Positions 17,611 through 26,496 of a stretch of DNA of 64,000 nucleotides are shown here, piece by piece. The stretch is from Marinomonas arctica (GTDB lineage Bacteria; Pseudomonadota; Gammaproteobacteria; Pseudomonadales; Marinomonadaceae), in the NCBI RefSeq assembly GCF_003259225.1, contig NZ_QHJF01000031.1, positions 1 through 64,000 of the forward strand, written 5' to 3'. The notes below the pieces were generated by a model. That model was not told the DNA's origin. It searched no databases and was given only the letters and a program-made list of their open reading frames with translations. The position numbers and the translations under genes were made by a program. Position 1 is the first letter of the stretch. Every line of letters begins with the position of its first letter.

Positions 17611-18765
17611 ATGCAATCTGTTGATGAGTTAATCGCGTTACGTAAAACCCTTCATCAGAACCCTGAGCTATCTAATCAAGAGCAAGCCACGGCCGTTCGT
17701 ATTTTTAATGAGTTTCAAGCTTTCTCGCCAGATGAAGTTATTACCGATCTCGGCGGAACGGGGCTGGCGTTTGTCTTCAATGGGGCTGAAAGTGGACCGA
17801 CGACTTTGATTCGTAGTGAGCTCGATGCACTGCCCATCCAAGAAACCAACAGTTTTGCACATCGCTCACAAGTGAAAGGTGTTTCTCATAAATGCGGTCA
17901 CGATGGACATATGAGTATCGTAACGGCGTTGGGTGCGGAGTTGGCGAAACATCGTCCTAAGAAGGGACGTGTTGTGCTGTGTTTTCAACCAGCAGAAGAA
18001 ACCGGTATGGGCGCGATTCAAGTCGTAAACGATGCGCATTTTGCGGCTCTCATTCCAGATTATGCTTTTGCTCTGCATAATTACCCCGGCTTAGAGCTGG
18101 GTAAAGTAGCTGTGCGAGCAGGGACGTTTAATTGTGCGTCTCGGGGCATGATTATTCATTTAAAAGGTAAAACTTCCCACGCGGCGCATCCGGAAAATGG
18201 TGTCAGTCCTGCCAATGCCATGTGCCAAATTATCCAAGAGCTAAACTCACTGCCAGCAAAGATTCCGCATCAAGCAGGCGTTGGTCGAAACTGGGTAACG
18301 GTTATCCACGCCAAATTAGGCGAAATTGCCTTTGGTACAGCACCTGGCGATGCGGTGGTCATGGTGACGTTGCGCAGTGAAAGTAATGAAGGTATGCAAA
18401 CTCTGGTAGAGGAAGCCGAGCGCTTTTCTCATGCCGTGGCAAAGAGTGAAAACCTAAGCATTTCGTTTGAATACGATGATGTGTTTCAAGCCAGCGTGAA
18501 CTCTCAGCAAGGTTGTGATTTAGTCGTCTGTGCTTGTGAAAATACGCAAACGCCTTTTGTATTATTGGATGAACCGATGCGTTGGTCAGAAGACTTTGGT
18601 CAGTTTACCGCGACAGCAAAAGAAGGCGCCATGTTTGCCTTAGGCGCTGGGCAAGCAAGCCCGCAATTGCACAACCCTGACTACGACTTTCCTGATGGTT
18701 TGATTCCCGTGGGTCGAGATCTATTTTTGGATATTATTCATAAAATAAATGGTTTGGAGGTTTGA
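17611..18765 (+). CDS. M20D-family amidohydrolase (hippurate/IAA-amino acid hydrolase-like)
   Basis: 384 aa from the ATG at 17611, where AAAGG precedes and where the family start (LIALRKTLHQNPELSNQE) begins. Zinc and catalytic motifs are present: HKCGHDGH, QPAEETGMGA, and a C-terminal HNPDYDFPD. SELDALPIQE belongs to the metal site (Asp). These enzymes cleave N-acyl or amide bonds of amino-acid conjugates in the cytoplasm. Translationally linked to the GNAT gene that follows. The substrate is unknown. Confidence 0.88.
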   Translation: MQSVDELIALRKTLHQNPELSNQEQATAVRIFNEFQAFSPDEVITDLGGTGLAFVFNGAESGPTTLIRSELDALPIQETNSFAHRSQVKGVSHKCGHDGHMSIVTALGAELAKHRPKKGRVVLCFQPAEETGMGAIQVVNDAHFAALIPDYAFALHNYPGLELGKVAVRAGTFNCASRGMIIHLKGKTSHAAHPENGVSPANAMCQIIQELNSLPAKIPHQAGVGRNWVTVIHAKLGEIAFGTAPGDAVVMVTLRSESNEGMQTLVEEAERFSHAVAKSENLSISFEYDDVFQASVNSQQGCDLVVCACENTQTPFVLLDEPMRWSEDFGQFTATAKEGAMFALGAGQASPQLHNPDYDFPDGLIPVGRDLFLDIIHKINGLEV

Positions 18766-18767
18766 GC

Positions 18768-19286
18768 ATGATTGTGTTTCGACCGGCTGCTTTAGAAGAA
18801 CTTGCCGATGTGAAAGCGTTGCTTTGGGATCAAGGTCCAAACGAATGGAATTATTTAACCGAAGAAGGTGTTGATGCTGAGTTTGAGCTGATTGAGCAAG
18901 GCTCTGCGACGGCTATGGTGGCGGTTGATTCTCTTGGTGCTGACAGTAGTCAAATTATAGGCTTCGCTATTTTGATGGATGGAAACGTTAGCCCTGATTA
19001 TTTAGCTAAGTATTATGCTTTAGGTGACATTTGTTATATTGGTGATGTTGTGGTTTCTAGTGCATATTCTGGTCAAGGTATTGCTACGAAATTGCTTGAG
19101 TGCTGTATAGAAAAGTCCAAAGAAAAGCGAGCTGGTGTTGTATTAATTGAGCGACACGAAGAGAACTTAGCCTCTGCTGGCATGATGAGAAAAGCCGGTT
19201 TCCAAGTTGTTGACACCTTTTCTGATCCAGGCAAACGATCCGCAGGCTCAAGAAAAACAGCTATTCTTGGTTATAAAATACCTTGA
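18768..19286 (+). CDS. GNAT-family N-acetyltransferase
   Basis: 172 aa from the ATG at 18768, 7 bp after GGAGG (18756-18760); an in-frame TTG at 18762 overlaps the upstream stop. The acetyl-CoA loop is SGQGIATKLL, preceded by the strand CYIGDVVVSSAY; ERHEENLASAGMMRKAGFQ is the usual C-terminal motif. It starts right at the end of the amidohydrolase gene, suggesting they act on related amine or amino-acid derivatives (one deacylating, one acetylating), but this is inference. Confidence 0.85.
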   Translation: MIVFRPAALEELADVKALLWDQGPNEWNYLTEEGVDAEFELIEQGSATAMVAVDSLGADSSQIIGFAILMDGNVSPDYLAKYYALGDICYIGDVVVSSAYSGQGIATKLLECCIEKSKEKRAGVVLIERHEENLASAGMMRKAGFQVVDTFSDPGKRSAGSRKTAILGYKIP

Positions 19287-19307
19287 AGTGCGCTTGTCTC
19301 TTTAGTT

Positions 19308-20480
19308 TTACCTCATTATTCGTAAGATAAATTCGTTGAACAAAGGAACAGTGAAGGCTGTATCTCCATGGTTTGGAGCCCAAACCATGCCTTTTTTAAT
19401 CAAGCTATTTCTTACCGGTGCAACATCTGATGATTTTTTCTTCATTAAGTCGGCAATGTCTCCAGAGCGATGCGGTCCCGCACCTAGTGTAGCCATGGCA
19501 TGAATGTACTGTTTTTCGTTTGGCGTGAGCCTATCGAATCGCACCCTGAAGAAACTTTCATCCATTGCCGCAATGGTTAATTCAGTTGCTGCTAGCACAT
19601 CATTTTTTGTGATTGGGCTCTGTTTAGCGACATCCCATGTATGGCTTCCCCATTCTTGGATGAAGTATGGGTAACCTTTTGTTCTGTTAATGATTTCTAT
19701 AACCGCATCTTCTTCATAGTCAACTTTTTCTGCTTTTGCAGGTTCAACAATAGCCTCTGTTGCTGATGAGTCATCAAGCGCGCCAACTTCAGGGTAGTTA
19801 AATAATCGTTCTGCGTAGGATTTGGAGTTGCCAGCTAGACCACGAAGTTGGGGTAATCCCGCACCGACTAATGTAACGGGAAGTTTTAATTGTGCGCAGC
19901 GATGTAGAGCAGTAATAAGTGCGGCAAATTGTTCTTGTTTGACATATTGAAGTTCATCGATAAACAGGACTAAAGCCGTACCTGCGTCTTTGGCTGTTTT
20001 GCCAACTTCTATCATTAATGCAGTCAAGTCCGCTTCTAAATCACCATTGTCTGCAAGACCCGCTTCTGGATCATGATCAAATCCAACTTCAATATCTGAG
20101 TAAGTTATTTTTAATGATTTCGCAAATCCTGCCAGCGCTTTAAGTGCTCGTATTGCCGCATCCTTTGATTTTTCTAAACGGCTCAATTTTAGTAATGCTA
20201 GTCTTAATTGCGGACTGATTAGAGCCGGAAGCGATCTATTTTCTGGAGCTTCAATAAAAATAATATGAGAGCCGCCAATTTCGGCGTCTCTAGACATTTG
20301 CTCAAGTAAAACGGTTTTTCCTACGCCTCTAAGTCCGACAAGTAACATACTTTTTGCAGGTTTGCCGCGCATGATTCTTGTTATGGTGATGTTTAGGCTA
20401 TTTCTTAATTCATCTCTGCCTGCTAGTTCATAAGGAGGTGTTCCAGCGCCAGGAGAATATGGATTAGTGATAGGATCCAT
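19308..20480 (-). CDS. Orphan AAA/STAND-like P-loop ATPase with C-terminal winged helix
   Basis: 390 aa. The start (NPYSPGAGTPPYELAGRDELR) is typical of a widespread single-gene ATPase family. Walker A GLRGVGKT at 49-56, Walker B LVLFIDELQ with Asp175/Glu176, sensor-like LVGAGLPQL, then GYPYFIQEWG of the lid, and a C-terminal helical region (about 305-390) that could be a winged helix. Similar to ORC/archaeal ATPase_2 proteins; function unknown. It stands alone between unrelated genes, with A/T-rich flanks, so horizontal acquisition is possible. Start ATG at 20480. Confidence 0.7.
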   Translation of the reverse strand: MDPITNPYSPGAGTPPYELAGRDELRNSLNITITRIMRGKPAKSMLLVGLRGVGKTVLLEQMSRDAEIGGSHIIFIEAPENRSLPALISPQLRLALLKLSRLEKSKDAAIRALKALAGFAKSLKITYSDIEVGFDHDPEAGLADNGDLEADLTALMIEVGKTAKDAGTALVLFIDELQYVKQEQFAALITALHRCAQLKLPVTLVGAGLPQLRGLAGNSKSYAERLFNYPEVGALDDSSATEAIVEPAKAEKVDYEEDAVIEIINRTKGYPYFIQEWGSHTWDVAKQSPITKNDVLAATELTIAAMDESFFRVRFDRLTPNEKQYIHAMATLGAGPHRSGDIADLMKKKSSDVAPVRNSLIKKGMVWAPNHGDTAFTVPLFNEFILRIMR

Positions 20481-20629
20481 TATATATACCTAGTTTATAA
20501 AAGTTATCAAATTATACTAACTCTTGTAATTTTGTTATTCAATTTATATTTTAAGCTTCAAATCTGAGCCTTATTATCAGGTTGAGAGATCCGCAGATAG
20601 GAGTATTTCTGAACTATTACGTAATACGT

Positions 20630-22339
20630 CTACGCTTGTGTAATATCTTGATACGCTTGGAATTGCGATAAATACACTTTGCCATTGAGGTGTTGTAAGA
20701 ATCCGCTGCATTCCAAATGATCCATCACTGGGCCTTTTACTTCTGAAAGCGAGAGTTTGATGTCCAGACTTTTTAGTTGTAAGTTCAGCGCTTCAAGCAT
20801 TTCTAAGGCGCTGAAATCAATTTCATTCACGGCACTGCATTGGATAACCACATGATTAATGTCTTTGCGTTGGCTAATGGTGTCAATGATGTGATCTTCC
20901 AAAAAGGTCGCGTTGGCAAAGAACAGGCTTTCGTCTGGTCGCAAACAAAGCAGCTGAGGTGAGGTTTCTACCTCATAGCGTTTTACGTTACGAAAGTGCT
21001 CTGAACCCTTGATTAAGCCAACTTCGGCCACGTGCGGTTTGGATGTGCGATACAAATGCAAGGCAATGGACAGCGCTACGCCAGAAGCTACGCCCACTTC
21101 CACCCCTAGCAACAAAGTAATCACAATAGTCGCGAGCACGGCATAGAAATCACTGCGAGAAAACAGCCAGGTTTTTTTCAAGATAGAGAAATCGATCAGG
21201 GTTGTGACGGCCACAATGATGGTTGCCGCGAGTGTGGCTTTGGGTAAAAAGTACAGCATGGGCGTTAAGAATAAAGACGCAATCATAATGCCGAGCGCTG
21301 TCATGATGCTGGCAAGTTGAGTCACCGCGCCGGCATCGAAGTTGACCACGGAACGAGAGAATCCCCCTGTCACTGGAAAACCACCAGACACACCTGATGC
21401 GATGTTGGCCGCACCTAAACCAATGAGTTCTTGGTTAGGTTTGACTTTTTCACGTCGTTTAGCGCCTAACGTTTTGCCAACCGAAATGGACTCGACGTAG
21501 CCAATGATCGAAATCATCAACGCAGGCAAAGCCAGTGCTTTGATCAATTCCAGCGATGGCAGGGTGAATACCAAATTCGGTAACCCAGCCGGAATGTGGC
21601 CTGTAATGGCGACGCCATGGGATTGCAGATCATACAGATAGACAACCGCAAGGCTAGACAGCACGCCAAGAATCGGTGCGGTTTTCGCCAATGATGCCGC
21701 GGATGCTTCGGGAACCTTTAGCATGATCAAAAAGCGTTTCGCGTGACGACGAGCCAACAGCAAAAAGGCGATCACAGAAACGCCAATCACAAAGGTCATG
21801 GGTTTAAATTGACCGATGTTTTCCAGCATAGACAGCAATTGCGTAACAACATTATCACCATGGGCTTGGATGCCCAGAATGTGCTTTAACTGGCTGAGCG
21901 CAATGATGATTCCTGAAGCGGAAATAAAGCCAGAAATCACGGAGTGAGACAGCAGGTTAGTGACCATGCCGAGCTTCATGACGCCCATAATAATCAACAT
22001 GGCGCCAGACAATAGTGCGAGAGTGATCGCGCCCGTTAAATAGCTAGCCGTGCCTTGTTCAGCAATCACCGCCAGTGATGTCGCCGTCATGAGTGACGCC
22101 ACAGCAACTGGGCCAACGGAAAGAGAAGTGCTGGTGCCAAATAAGGCGTACAAAACCAAAGGCAAGATACTGGAGTATAAGCCCACTTCTGGTGGTACCC
22201 CGGCCAACATGGCATAAGCCAGTGACTGAGGAATCAGCAACATGGTGACGATAAACGCCGCCGTGGCATCTTGGCTAAACTGTCCACGGTGATAGGTCTT
22301 TAGCCAAGACAGAGCGGGAATGAAACGTTCAATAATCAT
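20630..22339 (-). CDS. SulP-family anion transporter with STAS domain
   Basis: 569 aa. The membrane domain spans about residues 20-420 (PQSLAYAMLAGVPPEVGLYSS and FPVTGGFSRSVVN are the SulP signatures) and a STAS domain ends the protein (about 440-555, VIQCSAVNEIDFSALEML). The family moves sulfate, bicarbonate or other anions. It is the third gene of a sulfide-oxidation operon, 12 bp after the SQR stop, so its cargo may be sulfite, thiosulfate or sulfate made by that pathway. Substrate and direction are inferred from context only. Confidence 0.9.
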   Translation of the reverse strand: MIIERFIPALSWLKTYHRGQFSQDATAAFIVTMLLIPQSLAYAMLAGVPPEVGLYSSILPLVLYALFGTSTSLSVGPVAVASLMTATSLAVIAEQGTASYLTGAITLALLSGAMLIIMGVMKLGMVTNLLSHSVISGFISASGIIIALSQLKHILGIQAHGDNVVTQLLSMLENIGQFKPMTFVIGVSVIAFLLLARRHAKRFLIMLKVPEASAASLAKTAPILGVLSSLAVVYLYDLQSHGVAITGHIPAGLPNLVFTLPSLELIKALALPALMISIIGYVESISVGKTLGAKRREKVKPNQELIGLGAANIASGVSGGFPVTGGFSRSVVNFDAGAVTQLASIMTALGIMIASLFLTPMLYFLPKATLAATIIVAVTTLIDFSILKKTWLFSRSDFYAVLATIVITLLLGVEVGVASGVALSIALHLYRTSKPHVAEVGLIKGSEHFRNVKRYEVETSPQLLCLRPDESLFFANATFLEDHIIDTISQRKDINHVVIQCSAVNEIDFSALEMLEALNLQLKSLDIKLSLSEVKGPVMDHLECSGFLQHLNGKVYLSQFQAYQDITQA

Positions 22340-22351
22340 CGTGAACTCTCG

Positions 22352-23947
22352 TTATTTACGCATGGTTGGTTTAACAAACCATTCATAGCCTTTCAGCATG
22401 CCGTGCCAGTAGAAAGGAGGTAGCAAGTCTTCTTTCAGCACCCAAGCGAGATAGGTCGGTTTGGTACCATCGTTAAGCCATTTTGGAAAGGTGGGTAATA
22501 GCTTTCCCCCGTAACCAAATTCCGCCAAGACAATCTTGCCGCGTTCAACGGTAAGCGGGCAGGAACCGTAGCCGTCGTAGATGGCTCTTATCGTATTTCC
22601 GTCCATAGCATCGACAATGTTTTGCGCGACCACAGGCGCTTGAGCGCGAGCAGCGGCCATGGTTTTAGCATTTGGCGTATTGGATACATCGCCTAATGAC
22701 CAGATGTTTTTGAACTGGGTGTGTTGCAAGGTTTCTTTGTCTACATCGACCCAACCCGCTGCGTCGACCAATGGACTATTGCGGATAAAGTCTGGTGCTG
22801 TTTGTGGTGGGCAAACATGCAGCATCTCGAACTCGGTCTCCACGATAGTTTTCTCACCATCTTTGTCTGTAGTGGCAAAATAGGCGCGTTTATTTGGACC
22901 GTCCACTTTGACTAGGTTGTGAGTGAAGTGAGTATTCACTTGGTACTTTTGAATATAACTTTCTAGCGAGGGAACATAATTGGCAACGCCAAATAATACT
23001 GCACCAGCGTTGTAAAACGAGACATGGATGTCTTTCAGTTTGTCGTTCTTTAGCCAATGATCACAAGACAAATACATGGCTTTTTGTGGCGCGCCTGCGC
23101 ATTTGATCGGCATGGGCGGTTGGCTGAATACGGCTTTACCGCCGTTTAGGTTTTTCACCAATTCCCATGTGTAAGGTGCCAAGTCGTAACGATAGTTCGA
23201 GGTCACGCCGTTGCGGCCTAATGTCGCGGATAAACCTTCAATGGCGTCCCAGTTAAGCTTGATGCCGGCCGCGACGACTAAGTACTGATAAGCGATTTTT
23301 TGGCCGTTTTCGAGCACGACGTGGTTTTCATCTGGCAAGAACGCTTTTACCGCTTCTTTCAGCCATTTTGTATGGGCTGGAATCACATCCGCCATGTTAC
23401 GGCGTGTACTGGCCGCTTTAAAAACACCACCGCCAACCAATGTCCAACCGGGTTGATAAAAATGACTTTCAGCTGGATCAATCAAACAAATTTTCAAGCT
23501 AGGTTTGCGTTTTAATAAACTGGCGGCGGTGGCAATCCCCGCTGAGCCTGCACCGACTACGACCACATCGTATTGGGCTGTTGCTTTGTTGTCTTGAGCA
23601 ATAGACGCTGTTTCAGGAGAAGACTCTTGCGCCGCTTGCCAAATTTGGCTTGAGCGATTACCTGTGCGGCAATAAGCATGGACATTTTCATCACTTTTTA
23701 AGGCCAATCTGAATGCCTCTACATCGGATGGCTGCATTTGCCCGCCAGCAAACGGAATGTGTTCGGTTTTGATGTTTTTCGTTTTTGCGTAAGCGGCAAC
23801 ATCGGCAAAAGACAGTTGACCTTCTTCTTCGTCATCTGGTCGATTACAAATAATTAAAGTGACACCGGATTCTGCTAAAGCGTCTACATCGTCTAAGCGG
23901 ATTTGCTCAGAAACGGAATAGTTGTCTGTTATTATTTTGCGTAACAT
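22352..23947 (-). CDS. sqr: DUF442-sulfide:quinone oxidoreductase fusion
   Basis: 531 aa from the ATG at 23947 (AGAGAG upstream; an ATG at 23968 is less likely). Residues 1-110 are a DUF442 (phosphatase/rhodanese-like) domain with a CX5R loop, HAYCRTGNRSS, Cys93. Then a flavoprotein: VVVVGAGSAG FAD-binding loop, the SQR signature PIKCAGAPQKAMYLSCDHW, active-site Cys in HVCPPQTAPDF, and YGSCPLTVERGKIVLAEFGY with the C-terminal membrane-associating part. It should oxidise sulfide to sulfane sulfur and pass electrons to quinone; the N-terminal domain may relay the sulfur. Second gene of the operon. Confidence 0.88.
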   Translation of the reverse strand: MLRKIITDNYSVSEQIRLDDVDALAESGVTLIICNRPDDEEEGQLSFADVAAYAKTKNIKTEHIPFAGGQMQPSDVEAFRLALKSDENVHAYCRTGNRSSQIWQAAQESSPETASIAQDNKATAQYDVVVVGAGSAGIATAASLLKRKPSLKICLIDPAESHFYQPGWTLVGGGVFKAASTRRNMADVIPAHTKWLKEAVKAFLPDENHVVLENGQKIAYQYLVVAAGIKLNWDAIEGLSATLGRNGVTSNYRYDLAPYTWELVKNLNGGKAVFSQPPMPIKCAGAPQKAMYLSCDHWLKNDKLKDIHVSFYNAGAVLFGVANYVPSLESYIQKYQVNTHFTHNLVKVDGPNKRAYFATTDKDGEKTIVETEFEMLHVCPPQTAPDFIRNSPLVDAAGWVDVDKETLQHTQFKNIWSLGDVSNTPNAKTMAAARAQAPVVAQNIVDAMDGNTIRAIYDGYGSCPLTVERGKIVLAEFGYGGKLLPTFPKWLNDGTKPTYLAWVLKEDLLPPFYWHGMLKGYEWFVKPTMRK

Positions 23948-24020
23948 GGTGGTTCTCTCTTTTATCATGTCACCGACTAACGTGAGGTGACTTATTGTTT
24001 TTGTTGATGATAGTTACGAT

Positions 24021-24902
24021 TTATTTAAACGCATTCAGTGGGATCTTTAAGTAAGACAAACCGTTCTCTTCTGGCTCCGGCATGTGGCCTGCTCGCATAT
24101 TGATTTGCAACGATGGCAAAATCAGGCGAGGCATGGCCAGTGTTTTGTCGCGGGTTTCACGTAGAGTAACGAAAGCTTCTTTGCTCATGCCCTGTTTGAC
24201 ATGAATATTTTGTTCTTTTTGTATTTTTACTGTGGTTTGGTATTCCAGCGCGCGGCCATTCGGGCAATAGTCATGACACATGAAAATGCGATGATCTTCT
24301 GGTAACGCTAAGATTTTTTGAACAGAATCGAATAACCCCCCTGCATTGCCGCCGGGAAAATCGGCACGAGCCGTACCGGCATCAGGCATAAATAAAGTAT
24401 CGCCAACAAAGACGGCATCCCCTAAAACATGGGTGAAGCAGGCTGGTGTATGGCCAGGTGTGTGCATGGCAATACATTGCATACCACCCACCATGTAGCG
24501 TTCGCCGTCATGGAACAGATGATCGAATTGTGAACCATCCAGTTTAAACTCAGTGCCTTCGTTGAATATTTTGCCAAAGGTGTCTTGTACTATGGTGATT
24601 TGTTCACCAATGCCTATTTTGCCGCCAACTTTACTTTGAATGTAAGGCGCAGCTGAAAGATGGTCGGCATGGACATGAGTTTCAATGAGCCATTCCACTT
24701 TCAGTTTGTGTGTGGTGACGTACTCAATAATGCTGTCGGCGCCTTTGTAAGATGTGCCACCAGAGGCATAGTCGAAATCCAGCACGCTATCGACAATGGC
24801 GCAACTAGAAGACTCTGGATCTTTAACCACATAGGAAAAGGTGTTGGAGTCTTTATCGAAAAACGCCGCTACTTCAGGTTTGGTAGTCATTGTGTTTGTC
24901 AT
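24021..24902 (-). CDS. Persulfide dioxygenase (ETHE1/BLH-type metallo-beta-lactamase fold)
   Basis: 293 aa. HVHADH (His76, His78, Asp80, His81), HTPGHTPACFTHVLGDAVFVGDTLF and the terminal CHDYCPNG are the metal and fold motifs of PDO. It oxidises glutathione persulfide to sulfite, consuming the sulfane sulfur made by SQR. GAGGTG precedes the ATG at 24902. First gene of pdo-sqr-sulP, 73 bp downstream of a sigma-54 promoter and divergent from fisR. Confidence 0.88.
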   Translation of the reverse strand: MTNTMTTKPEVAAFFDKDSNTFSYVVKDPESSSCAIVDSVLDFDYASGGTSYKGADSIIEYVTTHKLKVEWLIETHVHADHLSAAPYIQSKVGGKIGIGEQITIVQDTFGKIFNEGTEFKLDGSQFDHLFHDGERYMVGGMQCIAMHTPGHTPACFTHVLGDAVFVGDTLFMPDAGTARADFPGGNAGGLFDSVQKILALPEDHRIFMCHDYCPNGRALEYQTTVKIQKEQNIHVKQGMSKEAFVTLRETRDKTLAMPRLILPSLQINMRAGHMPEPEENGLSYLKIPLNAFK

Positions 24903-24973
24903 GTTTCACCTCGTATCTAATTTTCCATAAACTCAAATGATTTGCTCATTTTCTGGATTAATAATTCTAATGG

Positions 24974-24990
24974 AGCAGAAAGTGTGCCAA
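24974..24990 (-). promoter_or_regulatory. Sigma-54 promoter of the pdo-sqr-sulP operon
   Basis: On the minus strand TTGGCACACTTTCTGCT matches the -24/-12 consensus, with the GG and GC elements 10 bp apart exactly as needed. It lies about 73 bp upstream of the pdo ATG and faces it. The divergent gene encodes a sigma-54 activator. Confidence 0.8.
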
Positions 24991-25047
24991 GGTTTTGGGG
25001 TTTTATTAAGTTATTGAAATTTATAGATTTAATTTGAGAATAAAAAT

Positions 25048-25122
25048 TTCTATCTAGATTAGAATTGACTAATGTATAGTTGATTGTCATATTTGACTTA
25101 ATTTTTTGACAGAAATGACAAT
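25048..25122. promoter_or_regulatory. Candidate activator-binding repeats between pdo and fisR
   Basis: A near-palindrome TTCTATCTAGATTAGAA at 25048-25064 and an 8-bp inverted repeat ATTGTCAT (25083-25090) / ATGACAAT (25115-25122), with centres 32 bp apart, lie 60-145 bp upstream of the sigma-54 promoter, where enhancer sites for a bacterial enhancer-binding protein are expected. Confidence 0.4.
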
Positions 25123-25128
25123 TTCCTT

Positions 25129-26481
25129 ATGAATATCATCGCGTCTGATTCCTCTTCCTATGAAGGTCTAGCCAGTATGTTGGAAGGCTACGATTGCCCA
25201 GCCATTTTAGTATCGGTGGATTATCGAATTCTTGCCATTAATCAGCACTACCGAGACGAATTTGGAGAGGTTCCGTTACAGCAAAATAAACGCTGTTTTG
25301 AAGTTTCCCATGGTTATAGTGTGCCTTGTGATGAAGCGGGGGAAGATTGTCCTATTTCCGCTACTTTACAGTCTGGTCATAAAGAGCGTGTTTTGCATAT
25401 CCATCAAACCCCAAGAGGCAAAGAACACGTCGCGGTTGAAATGCTGCCAATTCATGATAGCCAAGGGAAACTCTTGTTCTTTGTTGAGCTATTGCGTGCT
25501 ATTTCAGTGGCGAGTACGGGAAAGGCAAACAACAAGCTAGTGGGGGCAAGTAAATCGTTTAACCAGATGCTGGAGAAGGTTACTAGAGTGAGTCCCAGCG
25601 ATGCGTCGGTGCTGCTATTGGGTGAATCTGGTAGTGGTAAAGAACTGGTGGCAAACGCGATTCATCAGGGTAGTAGTCGGGCAGGGAATGCTTTGGTGAC
25701 TTTAGAATGCTCAGGTTTGACAGATTCTTTATTTGAAAGCGAGCTATTTGGCCATGTCAAAGGCTCATTCACTGGAGCACATAGCAACCGTGTTGGCTTG
25801 GTCGAACTGGCAAACGGTGGCACATTGTTTTTGGATGAGATCGGCGATGTGCCCTTGTCTATGCAGGTTAAATTATTGCGTCTGATCGAAACCCGATCGT
25901 TTCGCCCCGTGGGTTCTTCTACTATTAAACACAGCCATTTTCGTTTGGTGTGCGCTACCCATAAAAACCTCGCACAAATGGTCAAAGCAGGTGAGTTCCG
26001 CCAAGATTTATACTATCGCATCAACGTCTTTCCCATTCATGTGCCTTCTTTGCGCGAGCGACAAGACGACCTAGTCTTGTTAACCAACACCTTGTTAAAA
26101 CGCATCAGTCAACGCAAGGAATACCACCTAACTGACTCGGCGATGCAAGCATTAAAGCAATACGATTTCCCCGGCAATATTCGTGAGCTAAGCAACATCC
26201 TCAATCGCGCAACACTCTTAACAGATACGAATTTGATTGAGCGAAGCACCATTCAAGAATGTTTGGAGATCGACCGTGAACTTGATTCGCTGGTGGATGC
26301 TTCATCCGCTTCTCAATCGTTAAGTATCAATGATGCAGGTGAAGACAAAGAATGGCTGGACTTAAAAACTGCCGAAAAACGCTACTTGTTAGAGCTCATG
26401 GCATTTCATCATGACGATAAAGAAAAAGTCGCCAAGGTCGCAGGAATCAGCCTGCGATCCTTGTATCGGAAATTGGAGTAA
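25129..26481 (+). CDS. fisR: FisR-like sigma-54-dependent activator of sulfide oxidation
   Basis: 450 aa. N-terminal PAS-like sensor (about 1-125) with Cys56, Cys67 and Cys74; the 11- and 7-residue spacings equal those of the sulfane-sulfur-sensing Cys53/64/71 described for Cupriavidus FisR. AAA+ domain: Walker A GESGSGKE at 165-172, the sigma-54 contact loop GSFTGA at 212-217 (usually GAFTGA), Walker B TLFLDEIGD at 232. C-terminal Fis-type helix-turn-helix (KEKVAKVAGISLRSLYRKL). It should activate the divergent pdo-sqr-sulP operon. No clear ribosome site precedes the ATG at 25129. Confidence 0.9.
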   Translation: MNIIASDSSSYEGLASMLEGYDCPAILVSVDYRILAINQHYRDEFGEVPLQQNKRCFEVSHGYSVPCDEAGEDCPISATLQSGHKERVLHIHQTPRGKEHVAVEMLPIHDSQGKLLFFVELLRAISVASTGKANNKLVGASKSFNQMLEKVTRVSPSDASVLLLGESGSGKELVANAIHQGSSRAGNALVTLECSGLTDSLFESELFGHVKGSFTGAHSNRVGLVELANGGTLFLDEIGDVPLSMQVKLLRLIETRSFRPVGSSTIKHSHFRLVCATHKNLAQMVKAGEFRQDLYYRINVFPIHVPSLRERQDDLVLLTNTLLKRISQRKEYHLTDSAMQALKQYDFPGNIRELSNILNRATLLTDTNLIERSTIQECLEIDRELDSLVDASSASQSLSINDAGEDKEWLDLKTAEKRYLLELMAFHHDDKEKVAKVAGISLRSLYRKLE

Positions 26482-26496
26482 GGTTGCGAGGAATGT

